Shown here: positions 27,889-36,267 of the stretch, piece by piece | Position numbering within the stretch: position 1 is the first letter of the stretch | How the letters are laid out: the number at the start of each line of letters is the position of its first letter | Source: Clostridiaceae bacterium AM27-36LB | Lineage (GTDB): Bacteria; Bacillota; Clostridia; Lachnospirales; Lachnospiraceae | Length of the DNA: 64,000 nt | Assembly: GCA_003480725.1 (NCBI GenBank) | Contig: QUJQ01000003.1 | Span: 307,082 to 371,081, forward strand | Direction: 5' to 3' | Made by a program: the position numbers and the translations under genes | The notes under the pieces: generated by a model | Seen by the model: only the letters and a program-made list of their open reading frames with translations | Told to the model about the DNA's origin: nothing | Database searches by the model: none

Positions 27889-30002
27889 CCTTCTCCTCCT
27901 TCTGATCCAGCGCCGGAGTCGGAGCCAGAATCTGGCTCCTCACCGCCGCTTCCCGGATCTGGATCTGGATCTTCTCCGCCTCCACCACTTCCCGGGTCTG
28001 GATCTGGCGTTTCTCCGCCTCCACCACTTCCCGGGTCTGGATCTGGCGTTTCTCCGCCTCCACCACTTCCCGGGTCTGGATCTGGTGTTCCGGGATCCGG
28101 TTTGTCTGGATCTGGTGTTCCGGGATCCGGTTTGTCTGGATCTGGTGTTCCGGGATCCGGTTTGTCTGGATCCGGTGTCCCTGGATCTGGATTGTCCGGG
28201 TCTGGCGTACCTGGGTCTGGATTCTCTGGATCTGGATTCTCCGGATCTACCGGAAGCGCATCCAACGTCTCTGTATATTCATCTCCACAGATCCGACATG
28301 TATATGTTACATATCCATTCTCTCCTGGCTTAGGATCCAGTCGATCTGTCTCTTCGTATCTATGTTCTCCGGCAATATAATTTCCATCGATCCATTTGCC
28401 ACAATATCCGCTCAATGTACCATAATTACCGCCGGTGGAATCATACCCACCGATATCTTTGCCCATAGCAACTGTATAACGCACATTCAGCGTATCTCCA
28501 TCATTCAACCGGTACTCTGACAGACCTTTTCCGATGTAATATGAACCATTAACCGCACACATCCAGCCTGACCAGCGGGTAAAATCAAACTCTCCCAGTT
28601 CATCTCTGCTGCATGGTGCAGTAAATGTAGCTCCATCGCGCTCCAGCAGTTCTTTCAGATGATCCGGAATCTCTGCTCCACGGAACGTATCTGCACGATA
28701 CAGGCTTCTCAGATAAAATCCGACAGAAGTAGTACCCGCATAATCTGCCGTATATCCATATTCATCCAGCATCCGAAGCAGTGCATCTGCTGAAGTCTCA
28801 CCCTGGATCAGCTCTACCGTTACCGGTTCTTCCAGCAAACCAAGTCCTACTGACGTAGCATCCAGCACAATCGTCACAGAGCCGATCACTGCTCCGTCAT
28901 CCTGTGCATAATACTGAATATGATATTCCACATAACGGGAATTGCCTTCATCATCCCATGCCAGTACCGTGACTGTATGGTCTCCGATATCTCCATCATT
29001 CGGACGTTCAAACCACAGGACATACTCATATGTAGAATTGCCTGTCGGATTGGTGATGGTCTTGCCATCCATCGTCACACGGATATGATTTTCATATATG
29101 ATCTGATTCTGCCAGGTTCTCGCTTTTACCAGGAATGTAAAATTCTGCTGAGTGATATATCCCTGCCATCCATCCAGATTTGTGGAAATGATTGGTGGAT
29201 GATCTCCCATCTCCGGTGTATCCTGATCTGCCTTATCCGCCTCATATGTAATGGTGTACCGGATATTATGATCCTTTCCTGCCGAATCTGTGTAATAGAC
29301 TGTAATATAATTTCGTCCCAGCTTCAGTGTTGTCTGATAGTCATGACCATTTGCACTGAGCCAGGTTCCATTGCCACTGCTGCTCTCATGCCTGTAATTA
29401 ACCCGGATATCAGCATCCACCGACTCCGGATTGTAGTAAGCATAAAACTTCAATGTATCCGAGCGTAGTTCCGAAAAGAAAACAGTTCGGCTGGACAGAT
29501 CCGTCACAAGTCCTTCTTCTGTTTCTTCCGGTGGGAGCACCGGCTGCTCCGGAATCTCTGTCTTACCATCTGTATTCTTGTCGCCGGTATTTCCTTTTCC
29601 ATCATTTCCAGATCCGTTGCCGGAATCATTGCCTGCAGATGATCCATTGTCGGAAGCTGTCTGCTGTCCGTCTCCGCTCTCAGGAGTTCCCGTCTCTGTC
29701 TCTGTCTGATCGTCCGATGTTTCTTCCTCCTGCGTCTCATCAGACTCCTGGGATTCCTCCTGCTCTTCTTCGCCGTCCTCCTGCCCGCTGGATCCATGAT
29801 CTCCACTGCCAGCGGCCATCAACATATATCCTTCGCTGACCTGATCCGTATAGGTTTCCGTCAACAGTTGATCTGCTTCGCTGACAATGGGGTCTGCCGG
29901 TTCCTGCCGTCCTGCTGACAGCAGAAATCCCGCATGACCAACTGTCAGTAAAAGCGCCAGAACAATGGCGATGATCTGGTATAACTTTCCTTTACTGCGC
30001 AT
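27885..30002 (-). CDS. Secreted DUF4430 (transcobalamin C-terminal-like) protein with Pro-rich tail
   Basis: This 705 aa protein has an N-terminal signal or anchor (YQIIAIVLALLLTVGHAGFL) and a low-complexity acidic linker (about 65-160). A cadherin-like sandwich and an Ig-like region follow (about 170-380). The DUF4430 domain lies at about 385-520, with GETSADALLRMLDEYG, then WSGWMCAVNGSYYIGKGLSE and LNDGDTLNVRYTVAMGKD. After a Cys-containing segment comes a tail of PDPDKPDPGT and PDPDPGSGGGGE repeats. DUF4430 corresponds to the beta domain of intrinsic factor/transcobalamin. It starts inside the end of the cohesin gene (11 bp overlap) and is coupled to the barrel gene, suggesting a two-part corrinoid binder. 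Confidence 0.85.
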   Translation of the reverse strand: MRSKGKLYQIIAIVLALLLTVGHAGFLLSAGRQEPADPIVSEADQLLTETYTDQVSEGYMLMAAGSGDHGSSGQEDGEEEQEESQESDETQEEETSDDQTETETGTPESGDGQQTASDNGSSAGNDSGNGSGNDGKGNTGDKNTDGKTEIPEQPVLPPEETEEGLVTDLSSRTVFFSELRSDTLKFYAYYNPESVDADIRVNYRHESSSGNGTWLSANGHDYQTTLKLGRNYITVYYTDSAGKDHNIRYTITYEADKADQDTPEMGDHPPIISTNLDGWQGYITQQNFTFLVKARTWQNQIIYENHIRVTMDGKTITNPTGNSTYEYVLWFERPNDGDIGDHTVTVLAWDDEGNSRYVEYHIQYYAQDDGAVIGSVTIVLDATSVGLGLLEEPVTVELIQGETSADALLRMLDEYGYTADYAGTTSVGFYLRSLYRADTFRGAEIPDHLKELLERDGATFTAPCSRDELGEFDFTRWSGWMCAVNGSYYIGKGLSEYRLNDGDTLNVRYTVAMGKDIGGYDSTGGNYGTLSGYCGKWIDGNYIAGEHRYEETDRLDPKPGENGYVTYTCRICGDEYTETLDALPVDPENPDPENPDPGTPDPDNPDPGTPDPDKPDPGTPDPDKPDPGTPDPDKPDPGTPDPDPGSGGGGETPDPDPGSGGGGETPDPDPGSGGGGEDPDPDPGSGGEEPDSGSDSGAGSEGGEG
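27945..28260 (-). repeat. In-frame tandem repeats coding a Pro/Asp- and Gly-rich tail
   Basis: Units of about 30 bp (coding PDPDKPDPGT, about 28077-28230) are followed by units of about 39 bp (coding PDPDPGSGGGGET, about 27960-28080) with nearly identical DNA. Such arrays expand and contract by slippage and here form an extended wall-spanning or spacer tail on the DUF4430 protein. Confidence 0.8.
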
Positions 30003-30903
30003 TCTGTCCCTTCTTTTTCTTCATCCACATCCATACAGCAACAACTGCTGCCATAATCAGTACAGCGATCAGCCCGATCATGCCATAGGATCCAATCTCT
30101 GCAGGTTTTTCACCTTCTGCCCATTTCGCATAGAGTGTCATATTACCCCTGACGGTATCTTTGGCAAAATCCCACGGCTCATTGAGATCCATATCGGTGC
30201 ACCATGCTTCCAGATAATAGCCTTCCCGTACCGGATCTTCCGGCTTCTGAAGCTTCTCACCCAGAACTGCTGTTACGTCCTCTACTGCACTTCCACCATT
30301 GGTTTCAAAATGAACCTTGCAATCCGTACTCACTACCACTGTCACATCCTGCGTTTCCACCGGATAAGATCCTGATCCATCCTGATAAGACATCAGACAG
30401 TTATCATTTTTAATTGTGGAACTTCCTTCTTCACCAGTCACTTTCAATTGAAAACTTCCTATCAGCGTGGACGGCTGCCAACTCTCACCGCCGCTCATGG
30501 ACAGATAGTTCATATAGAATTTTCTCATATCGTCCCGCATGGCAAGATCTCTGGTCTCAATCCCATTGGTTACCAGCGCACTGCCTTCCACCAGTTCAAA
30601 GAACTGACTATCATATTCGATCTCATTCTGCATGGCATAGATGGTATATGCCTCATCTGCATCTGTACGCTTCAGTGTAAATGCCACCGTGATCACATCT
30701 CCCGGGTTCACATTCACTGTATCTTTTCCATCCACTGCAAGCTGGAAGAGAAAACTCTCATCTCCGCCTTCCACAGATGTCTCAGAAGTCTCTGCGGTGC
30801 TGTCTGCGGTGTTCTCCGCTGCGCAGACCGGAAGCACACTTCCTGCTGCTATAATTGCTGCTGTCAGGATAGCACCGATCCTTGCTGTCATTCTCTTTTT
30901 CAT
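29992..30903 (-). CDS. Membrane-anchored cohesin-like protein with InlB-type repeat
   Basis: This 303 aa protein has a signal peptide (about 1-28) and a cohesin-like domain (about 45-195; DTVNVNPGDVITVAFTLKRT, then an IEYDSQFFELVEG strand and VGIGSF-like LIGSFQLKV). One InlB/Flg_new beta-grasp repeat follows (GGSAVEDVTAVLGEKLQKP ... MTLYAKW), then a C-terminal TM segment (GMIGLIAVLIMAAVVAVWMW) with a Lys-rich tail. The start is the ATG at 30901-30903, behind GGAGG. It should display a cohesin at the cell membrane and receive a dockerin-bearing partner. It overlaps the DUF4430 gene by 11 bp. Confidence 0.8.
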   Translation of the reverse strand: MKKRMTARIGAILTAAIIAAGSVLPVCAAENTADSTAETSETSVEGGDESFLFQLAVDGKDTVNVNPGDVITVAFTLKRTDADEAYTIYAMQNEIEYDSQFFELVEGSALVTNGIETRDLAMRDDMRKFYMNYLSMSGGESWQPSTLIGSFQLKVTGEEGSSTIKNDNCLMSYQDGSGSYPVETQDVTVVVSTDCKVHFETNGGSAVEDVTAVLGEKLQKPEDPVREGYYLEAWCTDMDLNEPWDFAKDTVRGNMTLYAKWAEGEKPAEIGSYGMIGLIAVLIMAAVVAVWMWMKKKKGQNAQ

Positions 30904-30982
30904 ATTTCCTCCATAACGCACTATAACTTCCCATTTTTGAAGCTTTTTTCAAAAACAGAAAGTTGTGTGCTTTTTATGATTA

Positions 30983-31738
30983 TTATTTATCCTGATACTG
31001 TCTTCTCTTGTATCCGATCAGGCAGATTCCAAGAACTGCTGCTATGATCAGAATGACCCATAGCATAGGCATGGCTGTATCACCGGTCTTCGCTGATGCT
31101 ACTCCTGTTGGATTTTCTGCTGGCGCTGCTGCACCGGAACCTGATGTACCGCTGTCAGAAGAGCTGCCTCCTTTATGATGATGTCCTCCGGAGCCGCCGC
31201 TTCCCGAACCAGGCTTTTGTGGAGCCGGATTAATCGTCAGTACCGCATCCTTTGTGGTAACAGATACTTTCGGCGCATCTTTTAGTGCCGCATGTGTGTC
31301 GATATCTGCTTTCATAGATGTGATACTCACCGTTGTTGTGCCTGCCTTCTTTGCCTTGAACACCAGCTTACATACCTGTTTATCAGTCGTCAGTGAAATC
31401 GCTGCTCCATATCTTGACACATCCACCACTCCACTGGTTGTCTCTGTAAAAGAACACCCGGCTACTCCTGTAGATGACTCTTTCACAAAAGTAAGATAGT
31501 TACTGTCATAAGACACCACCATATTCAGCGAATTGTAAGTTTTCTCTGTATCTGATGCCATCTCCACTGTAAGATTCACTGTCTGTCCTGCGGTGATTGT
31601 CTGGTCTTCCTTAATCTCTGCTGTATAAACCGCAGGCGTGGCTGCTGTTGCTTTAACCGTTACCCCTGACATCTGCAGACCAGTCAGCATCATCACGGCA
31701 GCCAGCAGAAATGCACTTCGTTTTTTCCCATATTTCAT
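30983..31738 (-). CDS. Membrane- or wall-anchored cohesin protein
   Basis: This 251 aa protein has a signal peptide (about 1-30) and one cohesin domain (about 32-165), read from ITAGQTVNLTVEMASD, YNSLNMVVSYDSNYLTFVKE and VCKLVFKAKKAGTTTVSI. A Gly/Ser/His linker follows, then the C-terminus SAKTGDTAMPMLWVILIIAA with a basic tail. The KTGD before the TM is like a degenerate sortase signal; LP is missing, so simple membrane anchoring is equally likely. The start is the ATG at 31736-31738, behind GAGGA; the ATG seven codons upstream has no site. It is a likely anchoring scaffoldin for the dockerins encoded nearby. Confidence 0.82.
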   Translation of the reverse strand: MKYGKKRSAFLLAAVMMLTGLQMSGVTVKATAATPAVYTAEIKEDQTITAGQTVNLTVEMASDTEKTYNSLNMVVSYDSNYLTFVKESSTGVAGCSFTETTSGVVDVSRYGAAISLTTDKQVCKLVFKAKKAGTTTVSITSMKADIDTHAALKDAPKVSVTTKDAVLTINPAPQKPGSGSGGSGGHHHKGGSSSDSGTSGSGAAAPAENPTGVASAKTGDTAMPMLWVILIIAAVLGICLIGYKRRQYQDK

Positions 31739-31761
31739 TGTCTGTTTTCCTCGATCCATCT

Positions 31762-32499
31762 TTATTCGTTGCTGTCCTGAACAGGGAATATTTCTATTGA
31801 ACCGACAAAATAATCAAAAATCATTGCCGCATCAAAATTATCTACTGTTCCATCTCCATTTACATCTGCCGCCTTCAGCTGATCTGTATCCAGCTCTGCA
31901 GATCCGACAAAGTAATCAAATACAAGTGCCGCATCAAAATTATCTATTGTACCATCTTTGTTCACATCTCCATAAGTAACATCTCCCGCCACTTCATAGC
32001 TTACTTTGGCATCATCTGTTTCCTGGAGGTTTTCCCACATATCTGTCTTTGCAAAATGAGCTCTTTCCACCTTGAAGCTATCCTGCCAGTCCTGGTTCAT
32101 GCCTTCAGCAGCCTGAAATGTCAGAGACGCGATCTTACCTGCCTTCAGACTCTGTCCGTTCGCTGATGAATCTACAAAGCTGACACTGTAGCACTTCTGT
32201 CCATCGACTCTATAAGTCATGGGCTTGCTGCTGATTGTCGTATCCACACAGGCAGACCCGATACTGTTCTGTTCTTCCACATAAGTAAATTTCTCCGGAT
32301 CATAATAAATCCGATACTCAAAGCAGGTCACATCTTCCAATGCCTGATCCAACGTCAATGTCACCGTGATATCTTCACCAGCCGAGACTTTGGTCTTATC
32401 AGAAGATACCTTTACTTCCGCTGCAGATGCCACAAGACCCGATGCTCCCAACATTGACAGAGACAATCCTGCGGCCATCCATCGCTTCCATTTTTTCAT
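31762..32499 (-). CDS. Cohesin-dockerin adaptor protein
   Basis: This 245 aa secreted protein has a signal peptide (1-27) and a cohesin-like domain (about 28-170; VSAGEDITVTLTLDQALEDV, FEYRIYYDPEKFTYVEE, ASLTFQAAEG). The C-terminal dockerin (about 175-240) has two nearly identical calcium loops, DVNKDGTIDNFD and DVNGDGTVDNFD, each followed by FDYFVGS. Having both modules, it can bridge a dockerin protein to another cohesin, like adaptor scaffoldins of cellulosomes. It lies 38 bp after the double-cohesin scaffoldin. Confidence 0.85.
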   Translation of the reverse strand: MKKWKRWMAAGLSLSMLGASGLVASAAEVKVSSDKTKVSAGEDITVTLTLDQALEDVTCFEYRIYYDPEKFTYVEEQNSIGSACVDTTISSKPMTYRVDGQKCYSVSFVDSSANGQSLKAGKIASLTFQAAEGMNQDWQDSFKVERAHFAKTDMWENLQETDDAKVSYEVAGDVTYGDVNKDGTIDNFDAALVFDYFVGSAELDTDQLKAADVNGDGTVDNFDAAMIFDYFVGSIEIFPVQDSNE

Positions 32500-32537
32500 G
32501 ATTACATTTTCCTTTCCGCCAACATCATGTATCTGGA

Positions 32538-35033
32538 CTACTTTTTATCTGCTGTCTCTGGATTCATTACCTTGTTAATGACCGCAGCTGCATCCTTAAT
32601 ATCTATCACACCGTCTCCATTCATATCTGCCCGCAGAAGCTTCTGCATATCTTCCGGTTTTGTAATGTCCATAGTAAAATCCATATTATAGATTCCATAT
32701 ACAAACTGCGCATCGTTTACATCTGTGAGAGAGGTTCCATTGACATCTCCATCATAGGTGATCACCGGCTTTGTATCTGTCACCTCTACCTGTATGATCT
32801 GAGCTTTTGCCTCTTCTTTTATTGCATCTACAGATTTTTCAGAACAAAGCAGCCAGGTATATGCTCTATCCCGTTCTGACCAGTACATCGGTGTTGTACC
32901 ATAGGCCAGTGTCTGTCCTTCTGGAAGACCGTTTGTCTCTTTTACTGTCAACCGGAATATCTGCTTCTCATTAACCTTCATATATGGTGTAACTGTGATA
33001 TCAAGATCCACTTTCTGTGCTTTATCTACCATAACTGTGATACCAGTTCCAGTCAGACGGTCTTTTGCAAGCGTATAAGTACCATTCTCTCCTTTCAGCA
33101 CTTCGTCACCGATCTTCACTGTGTAGAGATAACCGTCTTTTTCATCTACACTAAATACAAAATCTGCATTATTAGGAACCGTCTTTATGTATTTTGTTGT
33201 CTCATCTTCGCCGGTCAGACCCTTCACATCATCTCGGCCGGTTCCAGCAAACGTAATATTTGTGGTCTTTACCTGCTTATCCACATTGATCTCGATGTTA
33301 CCAGTTACCTTGTCTGCCGCAATCGTATATGTGACTGTACCATCCTCCGCTTTTTCGCCTTTAGAAAGGGGCACATCTTTCTCTTCTGCTTTTGCAGTTA
33401 CTGTATAGGTGTAATCTGTATCTTCTTTTACCTTGAAGTTATACTCTAACAAATAGGTAGCTTTGTCGCCTGTTGATAAGGTAACATCTCCACTGCCATT
33501 TCCACTCACTTTTACATCATACTGTTTTGGAACCGCAGTGCTGTTAATCACCAGTTCTCCTGTAATCAGATCAGCCGGAACTGAGTATGTTCCATCACCA
33601 TTATCTTTAATCTCTATCTCTGTTCCACCGCTGGTTACTGTTACTTTATAAGTATAATGCTCTTTATCCAATCCTGCCGGTTCTGTAAATTTATAATCCT
33701 TTCCCGGTTCAGTCTTATCGTTTCCTGTATAACCTTCTTGTTTCGTTACATGATAGCCAATCTTAATTTTTACTGCCTCCGGCAGTATAGCCTCTGGTGC
33801 TTCAGGATCAACTCCGGCATAACTTTCATCTTCAAGTTTATTCCTGTCATCAATTTTAGCATGGGTCAGTTCTACACTGGCAGTTCCTGCTTTTATAATC
33901 TTGAATGGAACTGCAATCGTGTCATCACCTATAGTTGTACGTTCACCTTTCCATCGGATAGTCAGTGTTCCTGTCTCTGCATCACTCTCTGTCTCGTAAG
34001 AACCTCCGAATCCATCAAGTACCGGGCTTAATTTTTCCACATCATATAAATATGTCATCTCATATGCACTATACTGTTCCCGACCTACGCCTGAGGATGC
34101 TTTATCAATTGCTGTCTTTACCTGAACTTCATCGCCAACTGCAGTTTTAGTCGGATCAGCTTCCAAGGTTACTGCATATGCTGCATTCTTTGTAAACTCA
34201 CCATACTGGGTACCTTCAAAATACTGACTAATATTTTCCAGTCCATTCTGCCGTGCTGTAAAAGTCACAGAAAAAGATGCTCCCTTTGATGTATCCAAAA
34301 CCTGCTCAGCATTACCTGGTGCAAATGCATAATACTTTTTTCCAGTATTTTTATCAGTCTGCAATGATGTAATCGCCATGCTGCGACCAAAATTCTTATC
34401 ATCAAGGCTACGGTTCTTATATGTAAACTTATCCGTATCTACATACAGCCGATACTGAAATGTTCTGCAAAACCGAATATTGCGATTCAAAGTAATCGTA
34501 ATTTTAACGGAATCATCCTCATTCAGAGTCTCATTATCATCCACACTATAACTTACCAAAAACGGCTCTTCTGATTCTTCCACCGGGGCACCTTCTCCCC
34601 CATCTTCCTGAGGCGGCACGATCGTTGTATTATCGGAACCATTCTCATCAGATTCGCCTGCGCCAGCTTCGCCAGTCCCTGCATCACCAGTCCCTGTCTC
34701 TTTAGATTCGGTTTTTCCAGTTCCGGTTCCGGCATCACTGTTATCACCCTGATTTGTACCTGCATCTTTATCAGAGCCTTTTCCATCTTCTTTACCAGTC
34801 CCAGCAGTCTTGGTATCCCCACCGTCTGCTGACTTTGATTCTTCTTTATCTTTAGACGAATCGCCTGTCGCTCCTGCTCCTTCTTCTATCGTACTCTTTG
34901 CTTTTTCTTCTTGTGCCCCCACGTCTTCTGTCTGCTCCGCATTAGCTGCTGCCACATCAACAGGAAGGCTGCCAGCAGTCAATCCCGCCGCCAGCAGAAT
35001 CGCCAATGCCGGTGCATACTTCTTGTTCCACAT
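32538..35033 (-). CDS. Scaffoldin-like protein: two cohesins plus dockerin
   Basis: This 831 aa secreted protein has a signal peptide (1-29) and an acidic Asp/Gly/Lys-rich linker (about 35-155). Two cohesin-like domains follow (about 158-290 and 295-430; NEDDSVKITITLNRNIRFCR, then AVGDEVQVKTAIDKAS). Next come beta-rich repeats (about 440-670) and a module of about 75 residues (MYWSERDRAYTWLLCSE). The dockerin lies at about 755-828 (DVNGTSLTDVND, DMNGDGVIDIKD). In the first calcium loop the fifth position is Thr, not Asp. The same module-dockerin pair ends both giant proteins of the locus. It is the first gene behind riboswitch A, with GGAGG nine bases before the ATG. Confidence 0.85.
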   Translation of the reverse strand: MWNKKYAPALAILLAAGLTAGSLPVDVAAANAEQTEDVGAQEEKAKSTIEEGAGATGDSSKDKEESKSADGGDTKTAGTGKEDGKGSDKDAGTNQGDNSDAGTGTGKTESKETGTGDAGTGEAGAGESDENGSDNTTIVPPQEDGGEGAPVEESEEPFLVSYSVDDNETLNEDDSVKITITLNRNIRFCRTFQYRLYVDTDKFTYKNRSLDDKNFGRSMAITSLQTDKNTGKKYYAFAPGNAEQVLDTSKGASFSVTFTARQNGLENISQYFEGTQYGEFTKNAAYAVTLEADPTKTAVGDEVQVKTAIDKASSGVGREQYSAYEMTYLYDVEKLSPVLDGFGGSYETESDAETGTLTIRWKGERTTIGDDTIAVPFKIIKAGTASVELTHAKIDDRNKLEDESYAGVDPEAPEAILPEAVKIKIGYHVTKQEGYTGNDKTEPGKDYKFTEPAGLDKEHYTYKVTVTSGGTEIEIKDNGDGTYSVPADLITGELVINSTAVPKQYDVKVSGNGSGDVTLSTGDKATYLLEYNFKVKEDTDYTYTVTAKAEEKDVPLSKGEKAEDGTVTYTIAADKVTGNIEINVDKQVKTTNITFAGTGRDDVKGLTGEDETTKYIKTVPNNADFVFSVDEKDGYLYTVKIGDEVLKGENGTYTLAKDRLTGTGITVMVDKAQKVDLDITVTPYMKVNEKQIFRLTVKETNGLPEGQTLAYGTTPMYWSERDRAYTWLLCSEKSVDAIKEEAKAQIIQVEVTDTKPVITYDGDVNGTSLTDVNDAQFVYGIYNMDFTMDITKPEDMQKLLRADMNGDGVIDIKDAAAVINKVMNPETADKK

Positions 35034-35084
35034 GCTCTGTATCCTCCTTTTTGTCTATATCCACCTCTTACAACTGTCTGTAAA

Positions 35085-35357
35085 CGAAAAAACTGCAGGA
35101 CAAAAAAGTCCTGCAGCCGTGTTTTCTGCGTGAATACTTAATATATTTGTTTTTTCATCAAGATATCTATCAGCAGCAATTCTGACTTACATCTCTATTG
35201 CCCGTTATCCTGCCTTCCCGGTCACCGGTGACTGGCTTTCGCCAACGGATATGCGTGCATCGATGCTTACAGCGGCGGTGCCATCCGGGATTCTCACCCG
35301 GTTCTCTATTATGTCTATGCCCCTGAACCGAGACTAAGACACTGATAAATACAACTA
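35085..35357 (-). promoter_or_regulatory. Cobalamin riboswitch A with terminator
   Basis: The minus-strand leader contains the core GAACCGGGTGAGAATCCCGG, then CACCGCCGCTGTA, GCCAGTCACCGGTGACCGGG with AAGGC, and the B12-box-like GTAAGTCAGAATTGCTGC. These are the hallmark blocks of cobalamin aptamers. An intrinsic terminator follows: CTGCAGGAC / GTCCTGCAG (35093-35101 with 35108-35116) and a TTTTTT run, 50 nt before the scaffoldin ATG. Binding of B12 is expected to favour the terminator and so repress the operon. Confidence 0.9.
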
Positions 35358-35363
35358 TTTCTA

Positions 35364-35392
35364 TAATAAAAAATTTTCTTTCTAAAATCAAG
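35364..35392 (-). promoter_or_regulatory. Promoter of the riboswitch A operon
   Basis: TTGATT (35387-35392) and TATTAT (35364-35369) lie 17 bp apart on the minus strand. Transcription would start about 10 nt before the aptamer. It begins inside the last codons of the leucine-rich-repeat gene. Confidence 0.75.
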
Positions 35393-35399
35393 TACTGGA

Positions 35400-36245
35400 T
35401 CATAAATATTCCACGGAAAAACCATATTCCTGACAGTACTGATCCACTCGTCCGTCCTTTTTACATCGAATGATACAGCTTCGGTTAATGATCCATGGCC
35501 CGATCACTTCCGGATCCTCCGGAATCTCCAGTATCTTCAGCCGGTTACAGCCATGGAAGACCCATTTCCCAAGAATTTTTACTGACCTTGGAAGACAGAC
35601 ATACTCCAGCTGATTACATTTGAAAAATGCGCTGTCTTCAATCTCCAGCAATCCTTCCGGAAGATCCAGAGATGTCACTCCATTTCCATAAAATGCTTCT
35701 TTTCCAATACGTTTGACACTGTCTGGAAAGATGATTCCATCCAGTTCTTTGCATCTGTAAAAAGCACCTCCCCGGATTTCTGCCAGGTGCCGTGGCAAAA
35801 TGATCTGGCGCAGACGGTTGCATTCCCGGAACAGGTCAGATGACAGGACCGTGCTTCTGTTCCCCGGCTCGTAACTGATCTGACGTATCCCCTTATTTTC
35901 CATAAATGCATATTTTTCCAGATATTGCACACTTTGCGGAATCTTTAGTTCCTTCAGGTTGCTGCATCCAAAAAATGCACCCTTCTGAATGGTCCGCACA
36001 CCATTAAGATAAACGTTTCGCAGATTGGTACAGCGACTGAATGCTTCTGTACCGATCTCCTTCACACTATTTCCAAGGATCAGTGTGCGCATCTTAATAT
36101 TATTTTTCATAGCTTCGTTGTCGATTCGCCGGTAAGGTGACGCGATGGTCACTTCCTTATCCGACATCTGTCTTGCCGTCCTCTTATCAAACACATCATA
36201 ATTTCCTGAGTCCACCCAGACTCTTGTCTTGTTTTCATATCCCAT
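35400..36245 (-). CDS. Leucine-rich repeat (BspA-like, LRR_5) protein
   Basis: This 281 aa protein is built of about seven LRR_5 repeats from residue 50 on, with the pattern IGTEAFSRCTNLRNVYL, IQKGAFFGCSNLKELKIP and IRGGAFYRCKELDGIIFP. It has no signal peptide or TM segment, unlike most BspA-type surface proteins, so it is probably cytoplasmic or exported by another route. The start follows AAGGGA. It is 22 bp downstream of the ECF S component gene and is probably the last gene of that operon. Its role is unknown. Confidence 0.8.
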   Translation of the reverse strand: MGYENKTRVWVDSGNYDVFDKRTARQMSDKEVTIASPYRRIDNEAMKNNIKMRTLILGNSVKEIGTEAFSRCTNLRNVYLNGVRTIQKGAFFGCSNLKELKIPQSVQYLEKYAFMENKGIRQISYEPGNRSTVLSSDLFRECNRLRQIILPRHLAEIRGGAFYRCKELDGIIFPDSVKRIGKEAFYGNGVTSLDLPEGLLEIEDSAFFKCNQLEYVCLPRSVKILGKWVFHGCNRLKILEIPEDPEVIGPWIINRSCIIRCKKDGRVDQYCQEYGFSVEYL

Positions 36246-36267
36246 ATATGTCCCTTAAACCCTCTCC

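Noticed and set aside
30983..31738. LPXTG sortase substrate
   Set aside because: The motif is SAKTGD without LP, and the other anchored protein of the locus has no such motif; membrane anchoring is equally likely.
32538..35033. Cellulosome for plant polysaccharide breakdown
   Set aside because: No glycoside hydrolase or carbohydrate-binding module was recognised in the locus, and every unit is preceded by a cobalamin riboswitch.
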